64,000 nucleotides of DNA from Longimycelium tulufanense (GTDB lineage Bacteria; Actinomycetota; Actinomycetes; Mycobacteriales; Pseudonocardiaceae), in the NCBI RefSeq assembly GCF_014645795.1, contig NZ_BMMK01000005.1, positions 166,379-230,378 on the forward strand, read 5' to 3'. This document shows positions 17,547 to 28,186 of this stretch, piece after piece. Under the pieces are notes generated by a model. That model was not told where the DNA came from and made no database searches. It worked only from the letters and a program-made list of their open reading frames with translations. A program made the translations under genes and the position numbers. The first letter of the stretch is position 1; each line of letters starts with the position of its first letter.

Positions 17547-17649
17547 CGCGACTCCCGGCCCTTACGTGCCTCATCCTTCTCCGGTTACCCCTCCGCGAGC
17601 GCGGCATACGCGGCCCGCCACGTGGCATGCGGTGGGTAGGCGGTGGTAC

Positions 17650-18885
17650 TCAACGCTGGGGGTGGTCGTCCCTGCGCGGGGGATACTGATCCCCCTTGCC
17701 CGGGTACCACCAGTTCTCAGGTGGCCGCGAGGTGTCCTGGCCGAAGTCGGCGCCGGCACGGCCGCCCACGGTGAAACCTCGCCTGGCTACCGCCCGGCTG
17801 ATGTCGGACGGGGAGATGATGCCGACGATGCGGCCCTCGTGCTGCACCAGGATGCGACCGTCGCCGGGCTGCTCCAGGCGCGGCAGCACGCTGGACAGCG
17901 GCTCGTCCGGCTCGGCCTGGGGCACCTCGTGGGGTGGGCGGGCGATCTCCCACAGCGTGGTGTGGCCCCGGCGCTCCCGCGGGACCTCGCGGAGCCGGTT
18001 CAGCGTGACCAGCCCGCGCAGCCGCCCCTCGTTGTCGACCAACGGGTAGGTGGAGTGCATCCGCACCACGGCGACGTCGGTGAGGAAGTTGGCGACGGTC
18101 TGCTCGCCACCGACGGTCTGGGGGTGCTCGGTCATCACATCGCGGACCCGCAGCCCGGACAGGGCGGCACCCACCCGCGCCTGCTGCTCCTCGGCGGCGG
18201 CCATGTTGACCACGAACCAGCCCAGCAGGATCCACCACAGGCCGCCCCCGTTGCCGGCCAGCAGGGTCACGACCCCCAGGACGATGAGCAGGAACCCGAA
18301 CCCGCGGCCGGCGCGGGTGGCCCACACCGCCGCCTGCACCCGGTCACCGCGCCAGGCCCACAACGCCGCCCTGAGCACCCGGCCACCGTCCAACGGTGCC
18401 GCCGGAACCAGGTTGAACACCGCCAGGATCACGTTGATCACTGCCAGGTAGGCCATCACCCCGACGGACAGTCGCCCGATACCCGCATTGACCCCGACCC
18501 ACGAGGCCACGGCGAAGACCAGGGCGACCAGGAAGCTGGCCAGCGGCCCCACCGCGGCGATGCGGAAGTCCGCGCCCGGGCCGCGCGGTTCTCCGCGGAG
18601 CTGGGCCACCCCGCCGAGCAGCCACAGCGTGATGCCCTCCACCTCCAGGCCGTTGCGTCGCGCCACGACCGCGTGCGCGACCTCGTGGGCGAGCAGCGAG
18701 CACAGCAGGAGCAGCGCCGCGACCACGCCGGCCACCACATAGGCGAACGTCGGATAGCCCGGGAACACCGCGGGGAAGTTGTAGCCGGCCAGGCCGACGG
18801 CGACCAGCAGCACGATGCCGACGACACTCCAGTGCAGGCCGACGCGCACCCCGGCCACGCGTCCCAGCCGAATGGTGGGCCTCAT
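17650..18885 (-). CDS. Site-2 protease (M50) with CBS domain pair, Rip3-like
   Basis: 411 residues. The membrane core carries the zinc motif HEVAH in 'SLLAHEVAHAVVARRNG' and the third ligand in 'VPAAPLDGGRVLRAALW', with about six hydrophobic segments. Residues about 235-375 are two CBS repeats ('RVRDVMTEHPQTVGGEQTVANFL' and 'SVLPRLEQPGDGRILVQHEGRIVGIIS'). A basic/proline-rich tail follows. The N-terminus 'TIRLGRVAGVRVGLHWSVVGIV' is typical of the Rip3/SpoIVFB-like branch that cleaves membrane-embedded substrates such as anti-sigma factors; CBS domains bind adenylates and may gate activity. The substrate is not apparent from the neighbourhood. Confidence 0.9.
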   Translation of the reverse strand: MRPTIRLGRVAGVRVGLHWSVVGIVLLVAVGLAGYNFPAVFPGYPTFAYVVAGVVAALLLLCSLLAHEVAHAVVARRNGLEVEGITLWLLGGVAQLRGEPRGPGADFRIAAVGPLASFLVALVFAVASWVGVNAGIGRLSVGVMAYLAVINVILAVFNLVPAAPLDGGRVLRAALWAWRGDRVQAAVWATRAGRGFGFLLIVLGVVTLLAGNGGGLWWILLGWFVVNMAAAEEQQARVGAALSGLRVRDVMTEHPQTVGGEQTVANFLTDVAVVRMHSTYPLVDNEGRLRGLVTLNRLREVPRERRGHTTLWEIARPPHEVPQAEPDEPLSSVLPRLEQPGDGRILVQHEGRIVGIISPSDISRAVARRGFTVGGRAGADFGQDTSRPPENWWYPGKGDQYPPRRDDHPQR

Positions 18886-19262
18886 AGCACGCTGCTCCTC
18901 GCGCCGACGGCCGCGACCTCCGTCCCCGGTGTACCCGGTCGGCGACCCCGTGTACCTCCGTCACTCCGCCAGGACCAGCTTCCTCCGTTGGCTCCCGAAC
19001 CGCACGGGGCCTCACTCCACTGTCCACCGGACCGACGCGGCGGCTGCGCCACAAGGACGCAAGCACGGGCCCCACCGGCGGTGCAGGTGCGCGGGAAGCA
19101 CTGCTCATGCGGCCCCGGGCCGGGCCGCTCATCATGTGGACTCGAACGCGCCGAGGCGCCGGGGGATGACCCGGATAGGTCTGGACCACGTCGCGCGAAG
19201 GCGGCTACATTGCCGGCACCGCCGCCGCATGTTGTGAACAACAACAAACGCGGGAGGTCGCG
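18886..19262. other. Divergent promoter region between site-2 protease and GH3 genes
   Basis: 377 nt with no credible gene. The only distinct element is the palindrome at 19231-19244 described separately. A weak -10 (TACATT, 19207-19212) precedes it. Confidence 0.5.
19231..19244. promoter_or_regulatory. Palindrome TGTTGTGAACAACA ahead of the glucosidase gene
   Basis: A perfect 6-2-6 inverted repeat 18 nt upstream of the GH3 start codon and just before its ribosome site (GGGAGG). LacI/GntR-type sugar repressors use operators of this size and position, and a TACATT -10-like box lies about 18 nt upstream of it. No regulator gene is adjacent, so the cognate protein would be encoded elsewhere. 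Confidence 0.5.
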
Positions 19263-21563
<2,301 letters not shown>

Positions 21564-21574
21564 CGGGGCTCGTG

Positions 21575-21606
21575 CGTGGGCCCGGGCGAATCCGCCCGGG
21601 CCCACG
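21575..21606. terminator. 14-bp perfect stem-loop terminator between convergent genes
   Basis: CGTGGGCCCGGGCG, loop AATC, and its perfect complement lie 12 nt after the GH3 stop and 26 nt after the end of the convergent phosphodiesterase-fold gene. GC-rich hairpins without a U-tract are normal terminators in actinomycetes; this one can serve both strands. Confidence 0.8.
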
Positions 21607-21631
21607 GCTCACTCCGTGACGTTGAGTGGAA

Positions 21632-22711
21632 TCAGCCGATCAGCAGGTCGCTGACCACGGCCGCGTGGTCGGAGTAGAAACGGCCGGGGCCGTGCTGGGG
21701 AAGTCGCTGGCCCACGACGAAGGACCGCGTCGTGCTGACGGTGCGGCCCTTGGCGAAGACGAAGTCGATGCGGTCCGGCATGATCATGTGGTCGTACTCC
21801 GGTTGCGGGCTCCAGGTTCGTCCGGGAGCGGAACACACATCGGGATTGGCGGCCCGGAAGGTGTCCACGAAGCCGGCATCGGTGAGCTTCTTCGTGGTCC
21901 GCAACGGGAACGCCATGCCGAAGTGGTCCCGGCAGCCGGCCCACCCTTGTTCCCAGTCATGGCTCGGAACGGTGTTGAGATCACCGGCGAGAACGGTTGG
22001 GTCGGTGTTGCCTCGAAGCATCCGGGGCAACTGCACGTCGACAATGTCGGTGATGTTGGGAAGCTGCCTGCTCTCTTCGGCCGCCACGACGTCCGCGGTG
22101 CTGTGTGGTGGCTTCTTGCCCGCCCGGACGTTGTGAGCGTTCTCGTCGACCAGATCACCGATCCAGGGATTGCTGTAGGACAGCCAGGTGTCGAAGAGGT
22201 TGAGCTGGCGGCCGTTGGGCAACCGGACCCGGACCCCGCCGAGGTTGAAGTCGCTCACCACGGACCCGGTGGGCTTCGGGTAGACCTCGACGACCGGGTA
22301 GTGGGTGAAGATCCAGAGGTTGTCGCTGGCTCCCGAGGTGATCCGGGTCGCCGAGTACACACCCTTGCCCGCACGCCGACTCAGCCCGGTCCGGATCTCC
22401 TCGGCCGATCCGTAGGTCTCAATGGCGAAGAAGACATCCGGCTGGAGCGCGACCAGCTGGTCGATCAACCGCGGCAGGTTCTGCGCACCGCCCACGGCCG
22501 GGTCCTTGCCGCCGTGCCAGATGTTCCACTCCAACACCCGAACCGGGACGGCCGCGCTCGCGTTGGCGCTCCCTGCCAGTGGCAGCAGCCCGAGAAGCAA
22601 CACGAGCGGGGCCATCAGCACCCGGGACCATCCCCGCAACCGGGAACGTCGGTATCCCTCCGGCTCGCTACGCCGCCAACTGCTCTCGAGCACGTCTTTC
22701 TCGACTCGCAC
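21632..22711 (-). CDS. Secreted endonuclease/exonuclease/phosphatase-fold protein
   Basis: About 359 residues. The EEP fold is shown by 'VRVLEWNIWHGGKD' (metal Asn), 'PDVFFAIETYGS' (metal Glu), 'VLAGDLNTVPSHDWEQ' (catalytic Asp/Asn), 'RIDFVFAKG' and the final 'YSDHAAVVSDLLI' (Asp-His). A signal peptide ('MAPLVLLLGLLPLAGSANASA') places it outside the cell. The start is uncertain: GTG 22711 gives a basic n-region of suitable length but lacks a ribosome site, and further in-frame GTG/ATG codons exist. Substrates of such proteins are nucleic acids, inositol phosphates or phospholipids; none can be chosen. Convergent with the GH3 gene and shares its terminator. Confidence 0.85.
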   Translation of the reverse strand: MRVEKDVLESSWRRSEPEGYRRSRLRGWSRVLMAPLVLLLGLLPLAGSANASAAVPVRVLEWNIWHGGKDPAVGGAQNLPRLIDQLVALQPDVFFAIETYGSAEEIRTGLSRRAGKGVYSATRITSGASDNLWIFTHYPVVEVYPKPTGSVVSDFNLGGVRVRLPNGRQLNLFDTWLSYSNPWIGDLVDENAHNVRAGKKPPHSTADVVAAEESRQLPNITDIVDVQLPRMLRGNTDPTVLAGDLNTVPSHDWEQGWAGCRDHFGMAFPLRTTKKLTDAGFVDTFRAANPDVCSAPGRTWSPQPEYDHMIMPDRIDFVFAKGRTVSTTRSFVVGQRLPQHGPGRFYSDHAAVVSDLLIG

Positions 22712-22978
22712 CGCGCGATGACACCACAGTCGCGCGGTGCCTTGACCGAACCCGCGGTTGCCCGCGGATGAACATCTTCGCATTGTCCGAAGATCTCGTC
22801 CGAGGTGTCGCGCTGCTGAAGGCACACGGCCGTGCCTGCCAACCGCCGCCCCGGGATCACCACCGTCCCGTCCGGGCCGGTCCCGCACCCCCACCGCCCA
22901 GCGGCACCGACTCGCCTCCATCGTGGTGGCCCACGCCATCGGACGCTCCGGGACACGCCGGGGACTACCATTCCGGCT

Positions 22979-23248
22979 ATGGTGCGTGTTCCCCTGACCG
23001 CCGAGGAACGCCGGCGCGGTGAGCGGCTGGGCGCCCTCCTCCGTTCGGCCCGCGGTGGGCGGAGCATGGTGGACGTCGCCGCCAGGGCCGGGCTGTCCCC
23101 GGAAACCCTGCGCAAGATCGAGACCGGCCGGGCGCCGACTCCCTCCTTCTTCACGATCGCAGCGGTCGCCGCCGCGTTGGACATCTCCCTGGACCAGCTC
23201 GTTGTGGCCTGCGGGCAGGACCCGTCGGTCTCCGCCCCGGCCTGGTAG
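22979..23248 (+). CDS. Small XRE-family DNA-binding protein
   Basis: 89 residues, essentially one helix-turn-helix domain: 'RLGALLRSARGGRSMVDVAARAGLSPETLRKIETGRAPTPSFFTIAAVAAALDISLDQL'. ATG 22979 is used; the leader lacks a strong ribosome site. It ends seven nucleotides from the convergent methionine aminopeptidase gene, a pairing often seen in actinomycetes. It might regulate that gene or be an anti-toxin-like regulator; no toxin gene is adjacent. Confidence 0.8.
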   Translation: MVRVPLTAEERRRGERLGALLRSARGGRSMVDVAARAGLSPETLRKIETGRAPTPSFFTIAAVAAALDISLDQLVVACGQDPSVSAPAW

Positions 23249-23255
23249 GGCCCGC

Positions 23256-24023
23256 TCAGCGCCGGGTGAGGACGACCGGGCCGTCCTCGGTGACGGCAAC
23301 GGTGTGCTCGACATGGGCGGCGCGGCTGCCGTCGGCGGTCCGCTGGGTCCACCCGTCATCGCCGGTCCGGTACTCGTCCCGACCACCCGCCAGGAACATC
23401 GGCTCGAGCGCCAGCACGAGTCCCGGCCGGAGTCGTAGTCCCCGGCCGGGCTGGCCTTCGTTCGGTACGAACGGGGCCTCGTGCATCTCCCGCCCGATGC
23501 CGTGTCCACCGTAGGCGGCCATCAGGCCGTAGCCGGCGGTGCGACCGATGCTTCCGATGGCGTGGGCGATATCGCCCAGCCTGGCACCGACCTGTGCTGC
23601 TTGAACACCTGCGGCGAGGGCACGTTCGGCGCACTCGATCAGCTCGTGGTCCGCCGGATCTGCCGTGCCAACTACGAAGCTGATGGCGGCATCACCATGG
23701 AGGCCGTCGATGGAGGCACCGCAGTCGACACTGAGGAGGTCTCCGTCGGTGAGGTGGTAGTCGTTCGGGATCCCGTGGACGACGGCATCGTTGACCGAGG
23801 TGCACAGACACCCGGGATAGGGCATCGGCGCCCAGGACGGGTGGTAGTTCAGGAACGAGGGTTTCGCACCGGCGTCGCTGATCACGGACCTGGCGAGTTC
23901 GTCGAGTTCACGCAGGGAAGTTCCCGCCTCGGCGCGGCTGTGCACGGCGGCGAGCGTCTCCGCCACCACACGTCCCGCCGCACGCATCGTCTCCAGCTCG
24001 GCGGGTGTCTTGAGTTCGATCAC
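23256..24023 (-). CDS. map: Type I methionine aminopeptidase
   Basis: 255 residues. All five metal ligands are visible: Asp in 'LLSVDCGASIDG', Asp in 'LHGDAAISF', His in 'AYGGHGIGREMHE', Glu in 'VLALEPMF' and Glu in 'AAHVEHTVAV'. It removes initiator Met from nascent proteins in the cytoplasm. GTG 24023 (VIELKTPAELETMRAAG) aligns best with family N-termini and has GGGGG 8 nt upstream; ATG 24050 would add nine residues. The upstream region holds a perfect TATAAT box and a 9-bp direct repeat. It may be a secondary copy, since actinomycetes often have two or more map genes. Confidence 0.93.
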   Translation of the reverse strand: MIELKTPAELETMRAAGRVVAETLAAVHSRAEAGTSLRELDELARSVISDAGAKPSFLNYHPSWAPMPYPGCLCTSVNDAVVHGIPNDYHLTDGDLLSVDCGASIDGLHGDAAISFVVGTADPADHELIECAERALAAGVQAAQVGARLGDIAHAIGSIGRTAGYGLMAAYGGHGIGREMHEAPFVPNEGQPGRGLRLRPGLVLALEPMFLAGGRDEYRTGDDGWTQRTADGSRAAHVEHTVAVTEDGPVVLTRR

Positions 24024-24050
24024 GGGCGTTCCCCCGACGCGTTCGACCAT

Positions 24051-24078
24051 CCGGTATTACTTGACCGGTATTATTATA
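24051..24078 (-). promoter_or_regulatory. map promoter: TATAAT box with 9-bp direct repeat
   Basis: On the minus strand a perfect -10 hexamer TATAAT lies at 24078-24073. Immediately downstream are two copies of TAATACCGG (24073-24065 and 24059-24051) with a 14-bp period, spanning the expected transcription start. A repressor binding such repeats would block the promoter. The stretch is strikingly AT-rich for this genome. No clear -35 box was found. Confidence 0.5.
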
Positions 24079-24326
24079 ACGTATTCGGGTCCGTGCCGGA
24101 TCCCCCGGCTCGGACCTGACACCCCGCGGCTACGCCACCGCTCGAGAGCCACGACCATCGCTGGCGATCAGGCACCCGGATCACTCGTCAGGGGCGTTCG
24201 GTAGTGAGCACCCCGGGACAACTGCTACCCTAAGTAGTGATTTGATCACCTCTGGTGACACTAGATCGGTGCGGCCGTTGTTGCCGAATGTCCGGGCCGG
24301 GGAGGGCCCGTCGGGGGTGACGGGGG

Positions 24327-25940
24327 ATGTCGATGCTGCCTGGTCGCCAGGTCGACCAGCGTCGCGGCTCCGGTGAGGCGCTGCTTTCCGAGATCGTCGC
24401 CGACCCGCTCGGCGGCGTGTCCCCTTCCGTCTACGAGACCGCCCGCCTCGTGCGCCTGGCACCGTGGTTGGCCGGTCATCGAGAGCGGTTGCGGTTCCTG
24501 CTCGACCGTCAGCACCCGGACGGCACCTGGGGCGGTCCGGGTTGCTATTCCCTGGTCCCTACCCTCAGCGCCACCGAGGCCCTGCTGGCACTCCTGGTCG
24601 GCGCCACCCCGGTCCGGGCGCCAGCAATGGCGCGGCCGGCAATGGCGAGCGCCATCCGCCGCGCACTGGGAGCGTTGTCCGACTGGCTGGTGCCGGGCAA
24701 CCACACACCGGTTCCCGACACCATCGCGGCAGAGCTCGTGATTCCCGCGCTCGTGGCGGATGTCAACGGCCATCTGGAGCACCTGGCCGCACACCGGGTC
24801 GCCGAGCTCTCCGGCTGGTGCGTGCCGGGTCGCCTGTCGATGCCGCCCGGAGTCGACGAGGGTGTGCTGCACCAGCTCCGGGACATGATCCGCCACGGCC
24901 GGACGCCACCCGCCAAGCTCCTGCACTCGTTGGAGGCTCTCGGCCCGATCACCCGGGGCGCCGCCGTCGTTCCGCACGAACACGGTGTTGTCGGCTGCTC
25001 CCCTGCCGCGACCGCGGCCTGGCTCGGGCGACCACCCGCCGGGCGACACCAGGACTCCGTCGAGTACCTGCGTGCCGTGCAGGAACGGCATGGCGGACCG
25101 GTGCCCGGTGTCGCGCCGGTGCCCTTCTTCGAGCTGAGCTGGGTTCTCGCCGCACTGACCGCCGACCTGGTGCCGATGGTGCCCCCAGCGCTGCTCGACC
25201 GGCTCTACGCCGCGGTGGGACCCGACGGTGTTCCCGCAGGCCCCGGGCTCCCCCCGGATGCCGACGACACCGCCACGGTGCTGTGCGTGCTGGCCCAGTG
25301 GGGTCGCCCGGTCCCGCCGGACTGTCTCTGGTCCTACCGGGGCAATGCCCACTTCTCCTGTTTCCACGCCGAACGAACCCCCTCCATCAGTACGAACGCG
25401 CACGTTCTCCAGGCGCTGGGAATGGCCGTGAACCGAGGACTCCTGCAAGGACGGCACGCGGAGAACGCGATCGACGAGCTCGTGTCCTGGCTGGGCAAAT
25501 CCCAGCAGGACGAAGGGAACTGGTGGGACAAGTGGCACGCCTCGCCCTATTACGCGACGGCGTGTTGCGCACTGGCGCTCGCGCGCCATGGCGGGGAACG
25601 AGCCGCACGGATGGTGGAACAAGCGGTCGACTGGGTGCTCGGGACCCAACGTGACGACGGCAGCTGGGGACGCTGGGTGGGTACACCCGAAGAAAGTGCC
25701 TATGCCATACAGACCCTGCTGAGGGCACCCGCATCCGCTCCGGAGAAACGTCTGAACCACGCCGTGGCACGGGGTTACACGTTCCTGGAAGCCACGCGGG
25801 CGGAGCATGACCACCTCCCGCTGTGGCACGACAAGGATCTCTATGCCCCGCTTCGCGTCGTGCAGGCGGAGGTGATGGCGGCGATCCATCTCACCAGGAC
25901 GAGCGCCCGCCTGACTCCCGCACCACGACGACCTTCGTAG
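24327..25940 (+). CDS. Class II diterpene cyclase (copalyl-/halimadienyl-diphosphate synthase-like)
   Basis: 537 residues. The protonation motif DxDD appears as DADD in 'GLPPDADDTATVL' at about residue 310, the normal position in bacterial class II cyclases. The beta-gamma architecture is supported by QW-like repeats: 'DRQHPDGTWGGPGCYSLVPT' near residue 60, 'SQQDEGNWWDKWHASPYY' near 393 and 'GTQRDDGSWGRWVGTPE' near 440. The KWHxSPYYAT block resembles Rv3377c and bacterial ent-CPP synthases. There is no class I DDxxD motif, so it should make a bicyclic diphosphate from GGPP by proton-initiated cyclisation in the cytoplasm. ATG 24327 abuts GGGGG; ATG 24333 is an alternative with better spacing. 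First gene of an operon with a P450 and a UbiA-type protein. Which stereoisomer is formed cannot be told. Confidence 0.88.
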   Translation: MSMLPGRQVDQRRGSGEALLSEIVADPLGGVSPSVYETARLVRLAPWLAGHRERLRFLLDRQHPDGTWGGPGCYSLVPTLSATEALLALLVGATPVRAPAMARPAMASAIRRALGALSDWLVPGNHTPVPDTIAAELVIPALVADVNGHLEHLAAHRVAELSGWCVPGRLSMPPGVDEGVLHQLRDMIRHGRTPPAKLLHSLEALGPITRGAAVVPHEHGVVGCSPAATAAWLGRPPAGRHQDSVEYLRAVQERHGGPVPGVAPVPFFELSWVLAALTADLVPMVPPALLDRLYAAVGPDGVPAGPGLPPDADDTATVLCVLAQWGRPVPPDCLWSYRGNAHFSCFHAERTPSISTNAHVLQALGMAVNRGLLQGRHAENAIDELVSWLGKSQQDEGNWWDKWHASPYYATACCALALARHGGERAARMVEQAVDWVLGTQRDDGSWGRWVGTPEESAYAIQTLLRAPASAPEKRLNHAVARGYTFLEATRAEHDHLPLWHDKDLYAPLRVVQAEVMAAIHLTRTSARLTPAPRRPS

Positions 25941-25959
25941 GAGTTGGGAAGGAGCAACG

Positions 25960-27219
25960 ATGAGTTGGAACGAGTTCCGGCTTCGTTTCACGACGTTCTC
26001 CTTTCTCGACTCCCTGACCGACAGTGCGTCCGGTGTCTTCGAGGTTCGGGCACGCGATCCTCGGCGGCTGCTCGTGTGGCATCCCGACGCGATCGAGGCG
26101 ATCTTCCGCGTCGATCGGCGGATGGGCCACCTGCCGAGTGGCACGTTGGGGCCATTGTTGGGTAGGCAGTCCCTGCTGTGGCTGGACGGACCGCGGCACT
26201 CCCTCTATCGGAAGGCTCTCGGCCCCGCGTTGTCCGGTCGGCAACTGGACGGTTGGCGCGACATCATCAGTGGCACGGTCCACAGCGCTGTCGACGCCCT
26301 GCACCCCGGCGCGGTCGTCCCGTTGGCCAGCTGGGCCAGGAGCCTCACCCTTCGGGTCATCAGCCACCTCGTGTTCGGCCGCGTCGAAGGGGAACTGCTC
26401 ACCGCGTTGCGGGCCTGGGTCGAGGGAGTCCTCGGCTCGCGCTCACGGACCCTGGCCTACCACTACCTTCGGGTCCATCCGTCGCTGCTCGCCCTCCGAG
26501 GTACGTTCCACCGACTGCGTCCCAACCTCGACCGGATGTTGCTGGCCTCGGGCCGGGCGGCAGAGTCACGGTCGCTGTCCGCCCTCTTGCTCGCGGAGGG
26601 GCCACTCGCCCCCCTCGAGGACGCCGAACTCCGGGACCAGTTGCTCTCCCTGCTGTTCGCGGGTCACGAGACCACCGCGTCGGCCACGGCGTGGACGCTT
26701 TATCTGCTGTCCCAACACGAGGAGGTGCAACACGACGTCCTGGACGAGGTGTCGGGCACATCCGCCGACGGGTGGGACGCGGGGGAGCTCCCACTGCTGC
26801 ACGCCGTGGTCCAGGAGGCCATGCGGGTGTGCCCGCCAGCGCTGGTCGCCGGGAAGCGGGTGCCCCTCAAGGAGACGGAGCTGGATGGCGAGGTGGTGCG
26901 GCCGGGAACGGTCCTGACCCCATGCATCTACCTGGCACATCACCGGCCGGACGAGTTTGCCAGCTCGGAGCGGTTCGACCCGCGGCGGTTCCTCGACCAG
27001 CGGCTACCGGCCCGGCATTACTTACCCTTCGGTGGGGGCACGAGACGCTGTTTGGGCAGTGATCTCGCGCTCCGCGAGATCCGGTTGGTCGTGGCCGCGG
27101 TGCTCCGGCGTCGACAGCTGCGCTGCGTCAACCCCGGCGCCGGCGTTCGTCAGCTTCGCGGTCCGACCATGGCTCCTTCGTCCCGCCTCCGCATGGAGGT
27201 CACGGCATGTCGGGACTGA
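25960..27219 (+). CDS. Cytochrome P450 of the diterpenoid operon
   Basis: 419 residues with all P450 landmarks. The I-helix oxygen motif is 'LLFAGHETTASATAW', the K-helix ExxR is 'VVQEAMRVCPP', and the heme loop is 'FGGGTRRCLGSDLALRE' with the ligand Cys. GAAGGAG precedes ATG 25960 by about 6 nt, and only 19 nt separate it from the cyclase gene, so both are co-transcribed. Soluble (no membrane anchor), hence needs a separate ferredoxin, which is not in the window. Expected to oxidise the diterpene skeleton made by its neighbours; regiochemistry unknown. Its 3' end overlaps the start of the UbiA gene by 13 nt. Confidence 0.92.
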   Translation: MSWNEFRLRFTTFSFLDSLTDSASGVFEVRARDPRRLLVWHPDAIEAIFRVDRRMGHLPSGTLGPLLGRQSLLWLDGPRHSLYRKALGPALSGRQLDGWRDIISGTVHSAVDALHPGAVVPLASWARSLTLRVISHLVFGRVEGELLTALRAWVEGVLGSRSRTLAYHYLRVHPSLLALRGTFHRLRPNLDRMLLASGRAAESRSLSALLLAEGPLAPLEDAELRDQLLSLLFAGHETTASATAWTLYLLSQHEEVQHDVLDEVSGTSADGWDAGELPLLHAVVQEAMRVCPPALVAGKRVPLKETELDGEVVRPGTVLTPCIYLAHHRPDEFASSERFDPRRFLDQRLPARHYLPFGGGTRRCLGSDLALREIRLVVAAVLRRRQLRCVNPGAGVRQLRGPTMAPSSRLRMEVTACRD

Positions 27220-28133
27220 CCGGTGCCCGACCGAGGGTTGCCAGGTGGTCGGACCTGGCCCATGCGCATAAGCTGGTTTTCCCTTTCCCTATATACTATT
27301 TCTGCCATGCGGGCTGGGGAGCGGGCTATGTGTCAGGTGGCTACGGGGACGTCCTTGCCGTGCCCGTCGTGCTGGCACTGACCGCCAACCTCCTGGCCAT
27401 CGTGGGTGGCGCGGCCCTGAACGCAACGGTCGACTTCCGAACGGACAGTCACAACCGCGGTAAGGAACGCATTGCCCGCGCGGTGATCCGCCTGGGTCCG
27501 AGGAACGTTCTGGCGTGGAGCGCGGTGGAGATCGCACTTTCCCTCTTGCTCGCCGCGTTCTCCACCCTGTTGACCGGAAACCTCGACACAGTGGCCGCGG
27601 TAACCCTGATGATCGCCCTCGGCCTGCTCTACGACCTGGAACCGGTGCGGCTCAAAAGGCGCGGGTTCCTCAATCCAGTTGCACTCGGGCTTTCCGCGGG
27701 GCTGCTTCCCGCTGTTGCCATCGCGAGCGCCGTCACCGCGCATATTCCAGCGGCGGTGTGGCTGGTCTTCGCCGGCTTGGGGGTCCTGGTTGGTGCGCGA
27801 GCGCTCTGGTGGTCGTTTCCGGACCGACACGGTGACTTGGCCACCGGGATGCGAACACCGACGGTGCGTTACGGGACCGGCGCCACGGGGCTCATCACAG
27901 CCGTGGCGGCTGCGGTCGGACTCGGCCTGCTCGGCTGGGGCGTGTGGTGGCGCTACGGCCCGGCCTGGATGGTACTGGCCGTCGTGGTGGGCGGGGTCTT
28001 CCTCGTTCCCGTCATCGCCGTGTTGTGCCGGTCCGGCAAGCACCAACCCGACGCTGCCCTGCTGCGCCGACACCATCTTCTCCTTGCCGCACTGGCCGAT
28101 GTCGTGCTGGTCGCACTTCCCTTCCTTGCTTGA
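27207..28133 (+). CDS. UbiA-superfamily membrane protein, candidate class I-type terpene synthase or prenyltransferase
   Basis: 308 residues with eight or nine hydrophobic segments. Both Mg-diphosphate motifs are present: 'NATVDFRTD' (NxxxDxxxD) near residue 75 and 'DRHGDLATGMRTPTVRYG' (DxxxD) near residue 208. ATG 27207 lies inside the P450 gene end behind GGAGG, showing coupling to it. UbiA proteins move prenyl groups onto aromatic or polar acceptors; a branch found with class II diterpene cyclases (for example in platensimycin-type clusters) instead ionises the bicyclic diphosphate to complete diterpene cyclisation. With a class II cyclase two genes upstream and no other class I cyclase here, the latter is attractive, but prenyl transfer to an unknown acceptor is equally compatible with the motifs. 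Confidence 0.85.
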   Translation: MSGLTGARPRVARWSDLAHAHKLVFPFPIYYFCHAGWGAGYVSGGYGDVLAVPVVLALTANLLAIVGGAALNATVDFRTDSHNRGKERIARAVIRLGPRNVLAWSAVEIALSLLLAAFSTLLTGNLDTVAAVTLMIALGLLYDLEPVRLKRRGFLNPVALGLSAGLLPAVAIASAVTAHIPAAVWLVFAGLGVLVGARALWWSFPDRHGDLATGMRTPTVRYGTGATGLITAVAAAVGLGLLGWGVWWRYGPAWMVLAVVVGGVFLVPVIAVLCRSGKHQPDAALLRRHHLLLAALADVVLVALPFLA

Positions 28134-28186
28134 GAAACTGTCCCGTCGGCACGAAAGCGATGGCATGCGCCCGGCACATTCTGCGG

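Noticed and set aside
24261..26144. Long frame opposite the diterpene cyclase and P450
   Set aside because: The plus strand encodes recognisable DADD and P450 motifs; the minus frame encodes none.
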